NCBI RefSeq assembly: GCF_032854445.1
Contig: NC_088295.1
Coordinates: 36,612,510 to 36,676,509, forward strand
From: Liolophura sinensis
Lineage: Eukaryota; Mollusca; Polyplacophora; Chitonida; Chitonidae
Reading direction: 5' to 3'
Length of the DNA: 64,000 bases
Made by a program: the position numbers and the translations under genes. Numbering within the stretch: the stretch's first letter is position 1; each line of letters opens with the position of its first letter. This document shows positions 37,101 through 46,709 of this stretch, piece by piece. The notes beneath the pieces are model-generated. The model saw nothing but the letters and a program-made list of their open reading frames with translations. It made no database searches and was not told the origin of the DNA.

Positions 37101-39367
37101 TTACACTTGTTCCACATCTTGATAGAAGCCAGGCCCGATCTTTATGACGGTGTGTCTGAAGAGCAAGAGAACGCATTCCTCAGCAGTTTTATCGCCTGTC
37201 ATTGGCTATCCATGGCTCATTCCTGTGTTAATCCCATTATTTATGGCTTCCTGCACGAAAAGTTTCGGGTGAGTAAAACGTGTGCTAATCCACGGTTAGT
37301 AGGTACAAGCGCTGCTGTCAACCAGGTAAAGGTTATAACCAGTCTTACATAAATAATGCGTGAGGATATCAGAAGTATACTTGGTCTAAATCTATAGTAT
37401 AGCTCGTGTTTTGATTGAGGGGAAATTACAAAATATGCTGTTCTCAGGGTAAGACGTCGGTGAAACTGTGGTCATGCGGAACAAAATTTAGATTGCATGT
37501 GTGGAATACCCAATACCATAATTTGCAAAGTAGTGCGACATTTTCCCACTGCGATGCTTTGACCTTTCTGTATGTTAACACGATCCTTAAATGAAATTTG
37601 TTACCTCCGCCAAAGAGGTTATATTTGCCGGGGTTTATTTGCCTGTTTGTCTGTTGGTAGCTTCGCAGGAAAAATTACAGACGTATTTGGATGATATTTT
37701 GTGTACAGCTTGGTCTTGGTACATTTTATTTATGTATTTGATTGGTGTTTTACGCCTTACTCAAGAATATTTCACTTATACGACGGCGGTCAGCATTATG
37801 GTGAGAGGAAACCACGACCAGGGGAATTCCACGACCAACCGTAGGTTGCTGACAGACTTCCAATGTACGGCCAGAGAGGAAGCCAGCTTGAGCTGGACTT
37901 GAACTCACAGCGACCCCATTGGTGAGAGGCTCCTGGGTCATTGCGCCGCGCTGGCGCGCTAACCCCTTCGGTCCCAACCTTGGTACAAGCAGCAGATGTA
38001 GATTTAGGTGTGGGGGGAAGGGGCAGGGGGGGGGGGGGCGCTTCCTGTGTGCTTTTTAGGCTGAGAGTATTTTTTCACTCAAGAACTGTACTTTGTCAAG
38101 CCGTAATTGCACACATTGGCAAACATAATAAGTTATCTCTGTGTAAATCACATTTAAACGTGCCCGTCTATTCATTACAGATGGAGGCGTTATAGGCTAT
38201 TGTTGTGACCAAAAGCGGTGTCAAAACCGAAAACTAAAGAAAGGATATCACGTATTCAGTAGCCGGTTAATACTAAATAAATCGCCTCGCAACATTTTAG
38301 TAAAGTACGGGTTTCATGGGTCTATCTCCCGTTGTGTGAATAAAGCTCTAACACTGCAATCAGATATTTCAAAACCAGCAATTTCTGATCGTATAAAAAC
38401 AACACAATTCAAATACTACTGATTAAAATGACTCGATACAACTGGGTGAAAATTTGTATTTGTATATAAATATATACTGTTCTAATTAAGTTCTGAGGGT
38501 TGTGTCTTATATTTTGGGCAAACCGGACCTTGGACAAAGAGCTTTAGGTTCCCCTGGTCTGACAGTTCGTGATGCATTGGTGATAGATAAAACGGTCGAC
38601 TGTACTGAGCAGTCTACAAGAGCAGACCACTTGTCTTCCACCAACGTGGAACGTCACACGTGGGAAAGTTTGTCAGCAGCTTGCCAAAAGTCGATGGTTT
38701 ACACAGAACACTCCAGTTTCTTCCACCTACTATGTATGTTGAAAAGTAATGAGTATGGCGTTTGGCCAAAGGTAATAAATAAACAAATAGGCGCCTCCTT
38801 GGCCGAGTGGTTAGCGTATTACAGCGGTGTAATGGCCAAGAAACCTCTCACCAATGCGGTCGCTGTGAGTTCAAGTCCAGTGCAAGCAGGCTTCCTCTCT
38901 GCTGGTACGTGGAACAATCTGACATCAGTCTGCCGATGGCAGTGGTTTTCGTATAAGTGTAATATTTTTGACAACGGCGTAAAACACCAATCATGCCAAA
39001 TAAATAAATATTGTCTTTTCAGAAAGATGTACGCGTTATGCTGATGACATGTTTCCGGTGTGGCTGGCGCGTGCGATCGTCGAACACGAGCATGTCTAGA
39101 GGTTTCCAGGTCCCCACAGACACGCATGACACAACAGACCGAGGGTCACCGTTCCGGTCCAGGAGAATCAGGAGCTCCTCCACTAACTCCAGTAATAGGA
39201 GTCGGACTGGAAACTTTTCCCTTGGGTGTGGACTTCGACGTCAGGATACTGTGGAGGATTACCAGGGCAGTCTGCCTCACCATCCTCCCGCGGATCAAGA
39301 TGGCCCCCATACTTCCATCACGTGCCGCTGTTCCAACCACTGCCACTGCAGAGTGACTTCCGTCTGA
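30703..39367 (+). CDS. Class A neuropeptide GPCR, four coding exons, 461 residues
   Basis: The coding exons 30703-31178, 35558-35900, 37047-37268 and 39023-39367 join in phase (1386 bp). The N-terminus has sites NVT, NSS and NFS. TM1 contains LIGNLIVVV and TM2 contains LINLAVSDLL. The TM3 Cys is in GEFMCPF, and DRY is at residues 158-160, split by intron 1 between the second and third bases of the Arg codon. ECL2 has its Cys in GNQCVDSW. TM6 has FGLCWLPLH, and TM7 has HSCVNPIIYG, then HEKFR. The tail is long, with a CRCSNHCHC cluster, and ends in TSV, a class I PDZ-ligand pattern. The WHFGEFMCPF, DRYWAVVRP and CHWLSMAHS words resemble luqin/RYamide/tachykinin-type receptors; the ligand cannot be assigned. 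The start at 30703 is the first AUG after the acceptor at 30638; the frame is open further upstream but has no ATG there. It looks intact and is probably a plasma-membrane Gq- or Gi-coupled peptide receptor (family inference). Confidence 0.92.
31180..32520. other. Receptor intron 1, left part
   Basis: AT-rich intron without recognised coding sequence. Near 31740-31830 there is a short purine-rich patch with repeated GAGGTAACGAGG / GCAGCGAGG words. Confidence 0.6.
32524..32791 (+). mobile_element. SINE family A, full length
   Basis: The best-preserved head: GGGGCCTCCGTGGCCGAGGT then GGTTAGCGTGTCAGAGCGG, which resembles a tRNA with an A box. The body has AATGACTCAGGAGCCTCT, TCCTCTCTGGTCGTACGTG, AACCTGCGGACGGTCGTGGG and CGCCGTCGTATAAGTGAAAC, and the end is AACACTAATCAACTAAATAA. 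It lies in receptor intron 1 in the same direction as the gene. Confidence 0.88.
32800..33515. other. Receptor intron 1, middle, nothing recognised
   Basis: AT-rich intron sequence without repeats or open frames of note. Confidence 0.5.
33516..33615. repeat. Dispersed repeat, family D (split by a SINE)
   Basis: The words CAGAGCAGCGAC, TGTGATAGTTGG, CAATGGTCACAC and ATCAATTTACCTCAG recur in the same order at about 45705-45815. In this copy the repeat is interrupted by the SINE at 33620-33858 and resumes with CCTCAGTTAGGGTTTTATTA. The label D is mine. Confidence 0.65.
33620..33858 (-). mobile_element. SINE family A, full length, inserted in a family D repeat
   Basis: Reverse copy from the (TATT)n tail to the head (TCTCGGCCACGGAGGCCCC). 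The flanks CCTCAGGTAGGTTTTATT and CCTCAGTTAGGGTTTTATT look like a target-site duplication of about 15 bp, now slightly diverged. Confidence 0.85.
33870..35325. other. Receptor intron 1, right part
   Basis: AT-rich. A short family C-like fragment lies at 34943-35003 (AACTGACCACGGTCGTATAA, GTGAAAACGTCCTGAGTAG). A T run of about 18 lies near 35279-35296. No coding sequence was seen. Confidence 0.5.
35326..35406. repeat. (TCTG)n / (GGCT)n microsatellite
   Basis: An imperfect tetranucleotide run of CTGT, CTCT and GGCT units, located 150 bp before receptor exon 2. Confidence 0.9.
35558..35900 (+). CDS. Receptor exon 2 (coding): Y of DRY to the third loop
   Basis: Preceded by TTTTCGTCCTCAG. The first base completes the Arg codon, then YWAVVRP follows. 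It covers ICL2, TM4, ECL2 and TM5 and ends in a basic third loop (RQRESKKK) before the donor GTATGTT, phase 0. Confidence 0.92.
36200..36930. repeat. Degenerate satellite, unit about 45-55 bp, split by a SINE
   Basis: Diverged copies of TACGGTATTCATTCTAAACC then GCTGTCTGAGACACCACGTC. Copies start near 36239, 36282, 36334, 36379, 36428, 36460, 36510 and 36553, and after the SINE near 36789, 36832 and 36880. It lies in receptor intron 2. Confidence 0.72.
36566..36788 (+). mobile_element. SINE family A, full length, with clear target-site duplication
   Basis: Head GGGGCCTCCTTGATCGAGTG then GTTAGCATGG. The body is shortened relative to the 32524 copy, and the end is ACACCAATCACATAAATAAA with a long (AAAT)n tail. 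TATTCATTCT at 36556-36565 is repeated exactly at 36789-36798, a 10-bp target-site duplication. The duplicated word belongs to the surrounding satellite, so the satellite is older. Confidence 0.9.
37047..37268 (+). CDS. Receptor exon 3 (coding): TM6 and TM7
   Basis: Preceded by TTTTAACCACAG. It encodes VIKMLLTIVIAFGLCWLP through NPIIYGFLHEKFR (74 codons, phase 0 at both ends) and ends at the donor GTGAGTA. Confidence 0.93.
37724..37978 (-). mobile_element. SINE family A, full length, with target-site duplication
   Basis: Reverse copy from (TATT)n through TTGGTGTTTTACGCCTTACT, TTCACTTATACGACGGCGG, GAAGCCAGCTTGAGCTGGAC and TCCTGGGTCATTGCGCCGC to the head. CTTGGTACA at 37715-37723 is repeated at 37979-37987, a 9-bp target-site duplication. 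It lies in receptor intron 3. Confidence 0.9.
38560..38740 (+). repeat. Dispersed repeat related to family C
   Basis: Contains CGTGGGAAAGTTTGTCAGC then TTGCCAAAAGTCGATGGTTT, which match the words at 24450-24480. It is preceded by CCTTGGACAAAG and TGATAGATAAAACGGTCGAC. It is probably a fragment of a longer interspersed element. Confidence 0.45.
38790..39010 (+). mobile_element. SINE family A, full length, abutting receptor exon 4
   Basis: Head GCGCCTCCTTGGCCGAGTGG then TTAGCGTATTACAGCG. The body has AATGGCCAAGAAACCTCTC, CGCTGTGAGTTCAAGTCCAG and GCAGGCTTCCTCTCTGCTGG, and the end is AACACCAATCATGCCAAATA with an (AAAT)n tail. The tail ends only about 12 bp before the acceptor AG (39021-39022), so the branch point of this intron should lie inside the SINE. 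Confidence 0.88.
39023..39367 (+). CDS. Receptor exon 4 (coding): cytoplasmic tail
   Basis: Preceded by TTGTCTTTTCAG. It encodes 114 residues of Arg-, Ser- and Cys-rich tail. CFRCGW just after TM7 could be palmitoylated. An RRIRSSSTNSSNRSR stretch offers kinase sites. The end reads CRVTSV before TGA at 39365-39367. Confidence 0.88.
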   Translation, partial: KDVRVMLMTCFRCGWRVRSSNTSMSRGFQVPTDTHDTTDRGSPFRSRRIRSSSTNSSNRSRTGNFSLGCGLRRQDTVEDYQGSLPHHPPADQDGPHTSITCRCSNHCHCRVTSV

Positions 39368-39369
39368 AA

Positions 39370-42300
39370 GATAGGGTCAATCTAAGGTTACAGGAGCGCA
39401 TTGCTTTTGCTTGCTATTTATGTAGTAAATACTTCATCTTCTACTCGCAAAAGGTTCCATTCCATAACATCATACAACTTGTACTTTTCTCCATAAAATA
39501 TCAAACATTAAACATCAAATTACCTCCACTTTTTCAACTGTTGCCTCTGGAAATGAAGCGTTTCTCACCGTTCAGTTTGGGGAGAGGAGGGGTAGTCAGA
39601 TAGCAACACTGGTCAAAACGTTTTAACTCCTATCTCAAACAGACAAAATTCAGATATACTTAATTAACCAGAAGCAAAATAACAGTTCAAACATTTATAG
39701 TGTATCACTAAGCGATAATGTGTGTGTTATTATTATCCAATGAGTGCCCCAGCACTCTTCAGTTCCGAGGCAAATACTGTACCCACTTCCATGAATTGCG
39801 AATGTCTGGCCTTAAAGTAGAAGAAACATAAAAATAATTACAAAATCAGATAAAAGGGCGTCCAAACTTATTTGAAAATTTGATCTTTAATATTTTTATG
39901 GATTTTATTTTCAAGAGAAAAGGGTAATTGAAAATGTTTTTGTATGGTGGCTATTTGGGACCAACTTTTGGTATTTATCGTTGTTGCATAATAATGTTCT
40001 AAACAAGGATTTGATGCTTGTCTAATAAATTTATTTGAATGTAAATGTGTTGTTTACATCGAAACATGCATTTAACCTAAATTATGATAATATTTATGAA
40101 CATGTTAAAAATATAAATATGATGCAAATTGAGGTTTAATACATTTGTTAGCTGGAAAGAACAAATTCTAGTGCAAAAATATTTATTAAACCTGTATAAC
40201 ATCCTCATTTATGACATTATTAAACAAAGACTATAAATACTAAAAGGTGGTCCCAAATACCCACCATACACAAATTATTTTCAAGTGTTTTTTTTTCTCC
40301 TTAAGAAAAGATCGGAAAAAATATTGAAGACCACACTTTGGAATAACTTTTCGCACTCTTTCATCTGCACTTTATGCCATTTTTATGTTTTTTTCCGCCT
40401 TTAAGTAACAGACCAGCCTGTGTTGAAAGATGTAGAGACATTACCCACAGCGTTGTCCCCTGGTACTGCCTATAAACACCCGAGTCTGTGAACATATATC
40501 ATGCACTAGGCAGATGTTTGTTCCTGTGGCTGGTGTTAATTTTTGCAAATGAAAGACAAAATGATGCTTGGGTATATTTTACTATGCTAGTCAACTAGTA
40601 TCTGTGACGAGTGCAGTTGGAAATATCGTTTACAGTGAGACTCAAACGCCTAGTCCACCGCTCTACCCACAGAAAGTTTGCAGTCTACCCATATACCCTT
40701 ATACGTTCGTCAAATTTGCAGCGATGGGAAAGAATAAGATCTTTTAGAAGGTTTTTTTGCAAGTTTGACAGGAAACGCAAAAATGAAGGAAGCAGAAGTA
40801 GAAAGATCTTGAAAAACTGTGAATGACCTGGAAAATACCTTTCTCGTGCAGCAGTACACATTGTATATGTAAAGTTCACAAGAAGTTTATTCAGACATGA
40901 AGATAAAGGTGGAGAAAAAGTTAATCGATTTCATGTTCCACATACGTGATCAATACGAGCTCCCCTTACAATACATGCATTTGAGAGCTTTTATTTCAAC
41001 TGGGATAAAAATCTAACCATCGAGTTATTTTCAAAGACAGTTTTTCATTGCCTTTCTGCTAATGCTTCCTTCATATTTATGTTTTATTGTCCTATACGTA
41101 TATGCGTAAGTACTAAAGTACTAACCTGTAATCATGGCCTCAAACAGTCTCTTCCACCGCTTAACCCTACAGTTTACATAAGAAAGCCATAAAGGCTTTA
41201 TACGTGATGACGTTGTTTCATTTATTTAGTAAGATTTGATAAAAGTGGATCAACAATTCAAACGCCATTCCTTTCTCCGTCTTGCAGATGTGTCAAACCA
41301 ATGCTACCTTACGTTGGTGTTCCTTGTTTTTGCCCCTGAATTATTTTGAATTTATGAGAAACGAACAATCATCAGTTGTGAAGCTTGCATGGGGATATAT
41401 TTGGAGACTTGCCATTTTGAGCTGGTTGTCTCGACATACTTAAGGCTCCAGCGCGATAGGAATGATGATGAGGGGAACTTCAAACATAACTGACTACTTC
41501 CCCATGATTAAATTGGGAATGGAACTAACTGGACATTTGGGCGATTTTAAATATGATCACAGTTTAAACTGTGGTAAATTCCACGCAGAAAGAAGCACTT
41601 TGTACATAAACGATCATGGCTTGTGCAGCTAAACATGTAATAACCATTTGCAACAATATTTGTCGTCAAGTCTTACATACATTTATCAAGTGGCCCACGC
41701 AGAAATCTATTCCCACATATTTCTATCAAAAATGTCACTACAGGTTTGGATAATTTCTGTTCATATTCCGCTTCAGGTGAGAAATTGCGAGAGTGTTTCT
41801 TCATTTTTTTCTGGACACATTGGGTTCCGCTTGCGTTTCGCTTAGCCAAATAGATCGCGTCGTTTTGACGTTTGTGGAGATTTGAGTCCTAGTACAGTAT
41901 TTAGTCACAAAGGCAGATAATTAGCTTTAGCAGACAGTAAGCCGATGTGCCTGACGGACGGACGAGCCCTCTGTAACGTCCTCATCTTACTTCATAAAGC
42001 CGACTTAGAGCACTAATTGGCTTGTGCCTGTATGGTATTTCATTCTTGTCAACAAGTATGTTTTGTGGAGCGTTTTAGACCATGCAATACCGCCAGCTGT
42101 GTTTTTAAAACACTGACATAGTAAGCCTGCTGGTATGCTCTTTACTCAGGGACATTAAGCAAGATTCTACATAGGGGAGTAAACTTCAAAGGAAGGCAGG
42201 TCTCAGTATAGTATTGCCAACCTATGCACATATATGTAATTCGGTTGTATAAGGTTTGTGTTAAAATTATTCCTTCTCTATTCATTAAACTGAACAGTAT

Positions 42301-42400
42301 TAAGTAAGAGATTCGGACAAATACTAAACTAAAGATATGACAAGAGTCTATTAAATAACTGTAGATTATGTGATAAATTCAATCCCATAATACAAGAAAA
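39370..42400. other. Downstream and intergenic DNA, no recognised gene
   Basis: The first few hundred bases should include the receptor 3' UTR, but no clear poly(A) site was fixed. The rest is AT-rich without recognisable genes or repeats. Confidence 0.5.
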
Positions 42401-42404
42401 TACG

Positions 42405-42985
42405 GAAAGATATTATCTGAGAAATTCAGTCAGAGAGATTCAGTCAGACAACTGAAGAAGATATGGCCAGATATTCTGTGAGAAATTCTGTCAGATAAAT
42501 GAAGAAGATATAACAAGATATCATGTGAGAGATTCAGTCAGATAACTGAAGAAGATATGGCCAGATATTCTGTGAGAAATTTTGTCAGATAAATGAAGAA
42601 GATATAACAAGATATCATGTGAGAGATTCAGTCAGATAACTGAAGAAGATATGGCCAGATATTCTGTGAGAAATTTTGTCAGATAAATGAAGAAGATATA
42701 ACAAGATATCATGTGAGAGATTCAGTCAGATAACTGAAAAAGATATGGCCAGATATTCTGTGAGAAATTCCGTCAGATAAATGAAGAAGATATAACAAGA
42801 TATCATGTGAGAGATTCAGCCAGATAACTGAAGAAGATATAGCCAGATATTCTGTGAGAAATTAAGTCAGGTAATTGAAGAAATATGGCAGGATATTATG
42901 TGAGAGATTCAGTCAGATAACTGAAGAATATATGGCAAGATACTAAGTAAGAAATCCGATCAGATAACTGACAGAGGAAGATATG
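42405..42985. repeat. Satellite with 46-bp monomers in a 92-bp dimer
   Basis: Two monomer types alternate. One reads AGTCAGATAACTGAAGAAG then ATATGGCCAGATATTCTGTG. The other reads GTCAGATAAATGAAGAAGAT then ATAACAAGATATCATGTGAG. The GATATGGCC word recurs near 42460, 42553 and 42645, 92-93 bp apart. The middle dimers are almost identical and the edges are diverged, the usual pattern for an array maintained by unequal exchange. No coding capacity. Confidence 0.9.
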
Positions 42986-43189
42986 AAAGAAAATAAAGTC
43001 AGATATTGAGATGTAGGTGTTCCAATAATAAGAGAGACGTCGATCTAGGATATTGTGTACACAGAAATGGGATCACTTCAACTTCAGTAGATATAAACAA
43101 GAAGATGCATAAAGAGAAATATGCCATTTCATTTGTTTTACATGTTAGTTCGATTGTCTGTACACCTTCCAGTCTGACAGGCATGCTTG

Positions 43190-43330
43190 CTTGCTTGTAT
43201 GGTTGGATGTTTTACGTCGTACTTATCAATGTTTTAGTCATATGAAGACGAGGAGTCATTAGTTGTATGTACATGTATTGTGGCCTCCTGTGGTAATGCG
43301 AGTCCATGCTGCCAAAAGTTGCTGCCGTCA
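43190..43330 (-). mobile_element. SINE family B fragment
   Basis: Reverse copy: GATGTTTTACGTCGTACTTA, TTTTAGTCATATGAAGACG, GTCATTAGTTGTATGTACAT and CCATGCTGCCAAAAGTTGC. The words match the reverse complement of the 8040-8230 region in the same order, with changes. Confidence 0.6.
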
Positions 43331-43394
43331 ATGGAAGTGAGTGAATGATCAAGGGAATTACATCGATGGCATGAAACGAATCCAATGAAAGACT

Positions 43395-43960
43395 GAATGA
43401 CAATATTTCTGTACGTGTTGGACGCAGAATGGAAACCAGAAGTAGTGAATAAGCTCAGGTGAATAGTCAGCAGAGATCAGGTACTTAACAAAGGAATGAG
43501 TTCAGGTTTAGCCCACATCGGCAATACTTCAGCCATATGTTGGCGTTGCAGAGCACGACGGCATACCTGTAAACGTTGCTCACAGAACTGATGGAAGCAG
43601 GAGTAGTGAAAAAGCTCAGGTAGATAGTCACCAGTAATTATACATGTTGGGACTGATAATATTTTTGTACATGCTGGACGCAGAATGAAGGGAAATGCAG
43701 GTAATGTGTAAGTCAGGTGAAATCTCAGCATGGATTAAGCTATGAATGGAAATATGTCTCTAAACAATGAGCGCCGAACTGGTGGAACCACGAGAGACGA
43801 GTAAGCTTTGGCGAATCGTCAACAGTGATTACGCAGTAATTTTGGCTGTATATATGTGTTGGAAGCAAGTATATAGAGGAAGTCAGACGCAGTGTATGGA
43901 ATCTAGGGGGAGTAGTGAGTGGTGTCTGATCACGTGTTCAGGGGCAATGCGGAACACAGG
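43395..43960. repeat. Degenerate long tandem repeat
   Basis: Words such as AATATTTCTGTACGTGTTGG, GGACGCAGAATG, AGTAGTGAATAAGCTCAGGT and GAATAGTCAGCAGAGAT recur in altered form near 43600-43690 and again, weaker, near 43790-43880. The period is roughly 150-200 bp. No coding potential is supported. Confidence 0.5.
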
Positions 43961-43969
43961 GAGGAAATC

Positions 43970-45700
43970 CTTTCCTTTAAGTGACGTTCTGCTGCGTCTT
44001 ATTACCGTAAGTTGAAACAAGCCTCAGGATGCCGGCATAATTTGTCATTTCTGTGGACGTTAAATGAGAATGGAGTTTTTGTGAATGCCATTTCTTTCCC
44101 ATGTTTCCATGGTGAAGCATTTAGATACATTTGGATACATCATTATGAAAGACACCAAGTGCCATTCTACATCCTTGTCACTGAGAGGCAGTGTTAAAGG
44201 GCCTTCCCCTATGAAGACTGTATCGTTAATCTTATCTTAACTGTTCACTTATTTGAATAAGTTGCATATCATCTTGTTTGTATATTAACGAAAGGTACAG
44301 ATTTTTGGTGTGAATAAACGCCCTTTGCGGCTGTTGTACGAATGTTTTGACGCATAGATTTATGTATTTCCATTCTGTAAAAAGCACTGGTTACTCGCTA
44401 TTGCTGTATTAACGCACAACTACTTTTACATATGTGGATACATAAAACAGTGTTGCGTTAAACTCCAACCATTCATTGATTTAAAATGACACAAATTTCC
44501 TAACAGGTTGCACTGAACTTATTGATCGCTATTACATTATCTTGACGGCTTGCTCAATTCAGGTAAAGTTTTTTTTATTCCTCCAGAATATATATATATA
44601 TACTCCAACCATTCATATATACACCACTGACCATCACTCAAATCAATCGGCATGTCACACAGGTATATAATGTTTTGTAATTATACTGGCACAACACAAC
44701 AGCACTTACACAGCACTGTAAAATTCGGATCTTCAACCTCTGACAAAGTATGGCTAAACAGTTCACAGTGAGACTTTCGATCGATACATGCGTTAAGTAT
44801 ATTCACAGTCCTCTGAAGACCCTGAATCAAAACACAACGAAATGTTACTGCACATATTACGACGTGTTTTGGTCAGATTGTACACATTATTACATTTATG
44901 TGTATATAAATTGTTTGTAACTATAAAATATTTGCTCTGCGAATTCATGTATTGTTTCTAATGTATTGGTATTGTAATTATTGCCAGTTGAAATAAACAC
45001 ATGCTCAAAAATTACCGAATACAGACTATTTCCATTGTCCCTCTCCCATATATCGTGGTGATTTGTGGTATTTTAATTAAGGAAGCAAATATATCGGTTA
45101 TTATCGATTTACGTTACGCACACGCCTCCATTTACAACACGAGTATCTGTTTGCCTCATTCCCTGTCAACAGAACAAGACACAATGTTAACTCAGCCGTT
45201 TCAATATGGGTTCATCATATTGCCTACACACTGCTGAAATGACTCCACAGGCTTGTAACCCTCACTCTAATTACCTGAAGACATGAAGAGGATAGGCAGA
45301 ATGGAGGAAATGGTACACATACCGATGCTATCTTGATGAGCCAATGCAGTAATACAAGCTCTATCACTCTCTGACGGAGGACTAATAAGCGCATCATGAG
45401 ATGAAGCCTTCAAACTTATACAGCTATGCTGCATAAGGGACTGGTGTGTTATTGCCTACATTCCCTTGAGATTTTACATCGCGTTTAGCACATTGCCCAG
45501 ATTTTTACTCTAAATAACGATAGTTCTGTCAATCCCAAATAATGATACCAACAGATATTTCGGGCATTTCGCCACAGTGTCTTCCTGAAGTATACGGTTG
45601 AGTCCAAATGACTACATATTTTTAGAGGCGTCCGAATAAAACTCCATTGCAAAGGTGCGGCCTGTTCAGCCATAGTATAGTATAATTATAGAAAACAGCA
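43970..45700. other. Intergenic DNA, no recognised gene
   Basis: AT-rich. A short (AT)n run lies near 44589-44602, and ACTCCAACCATTCAT occurs twice around it. Nothing else is supported. Confidence 0.5.
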
Positions 45701-45704
45701 TAGA

Positions 45705-45815
45705 AAGTAAAGACAGAGCAGCAACGATAGTGTGATAGTTGGCAAATGGTCACACGTAACCGGTGAAATACCTCCTGTTGTCAATTTACCTCAGTTAGAG
45801 CTTTATTCTGACTGT
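45705..45815. repeat. Dispersed repeat, family D, unsplit copy
   Basis: Carries CAGAGCAGCAACGATAG, TGTGATAGTTGGCAAATGG, TCACACGTAACCGGTGAAA and CAATTTACCTCAGTTAGAGC. It matches the two halves that flank the SINE at 33620-33858. Confidence 0.65.
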
Positions 45816-46104
45816 TCGTGAAAATGCCTCAATACCGGTCAAAGAAAATTACACGCCCCCTAGCACCATGGTTTAAGCAGAATAAGGTAAAAAAAATGTA
45901 TTGATGTTAACTGCAATTTATCAGACATCACTACTAGCACAGGTCAACATGTTCTTGTCAATATCTTTCTAAAGCGCCGAGGGCCATGTAAGAAACAATC
46001 ATGATGACAAATTTGAAGGCAACACCTGAGTGGAAACATTTGATTGACTGATTAATTGATTGATTGGTTGAATGGTGCTGATCACAATTTTCAAGAAAAG
46101 ACGT

Positions 46105-46380
46105 GGTATACACTGAAAAAACTACTTTGTTACTATCAACAAAGTTTTCAACAAAGTACTTTGTTAAATTTTTTAAAAGTTGCTTTGTTAAATCATTTAA
46201 CAAAGCAATGTGTTAATTTAACAAACGATTATGGAAACTTTTAACAAACTCGTTTATCGGATTTATAAACTGCTTTGTAGCAATTATACAAAGTTATCTG
46301 TTACTACAACAAAAACAGTTTGTTACTGTAGCAAATGAGCTAAATTCAACATAGTAACTTGTTAACTACTCTCTTTAATT
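46105..46380. repeat. Region dense in palindromic AACAAAG/CTTTGTT words
   Basis: Starts TACACTGAAAAAACTACTTT and contains about a dozen copies of CTTTGTT and AACAAAG in both orientations. It has no coding capacity. The opening is like that of the region at 55130 (CACTGTAAAAAAAAT). A matching far end in inverse orientation was not found. Confidence 0.6.
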
Positions 46381-46479
46381 TAACTACCTAGAACTGAACA
46401 ATTAACGCAATCTCTAAATGAATCATACCAATTTGTCGACTGGATTTGTTCACTGTTACACATGAAGCTCATTACCATT

Positions 46480-46700
46480 ACCATTCTCATCCATAGGCAC
46501 TAATGCACTGGTCGCTAACCACACTGCTCTAGACCCAGTACTGCATTGCTTCACAACCAGTACCAAACTGCTCCAGAACCAGTTGCCTAAATAACCAGTA
46601 ACACAGGGCTCTGTTACCTGTGACACACTGCCCTGTAAGCACAGTCATGCACAGCTGTGTAACCAGTAGCATCCTGCTCCGTAGCTAGGAACGGACTGCA
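46480..46700. repeat. Degenerate short repeat rich in AACCAGTA and CTGCTC words
   Basis: Loose copies of AACCAGTANCANNCTGCTC spaced about 25-35 bp apart. Low complexity; no gene. Confidence 0.45.
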
Positions 46701-46709
46701 TGCTATTTA

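Noticed and set aside
39060-39603. Alternative frames overlapping receptor exon 4
   Set aside because: Shadow frames; the called frame is the only one that joins the upstream exons in phase and continues after TM7.
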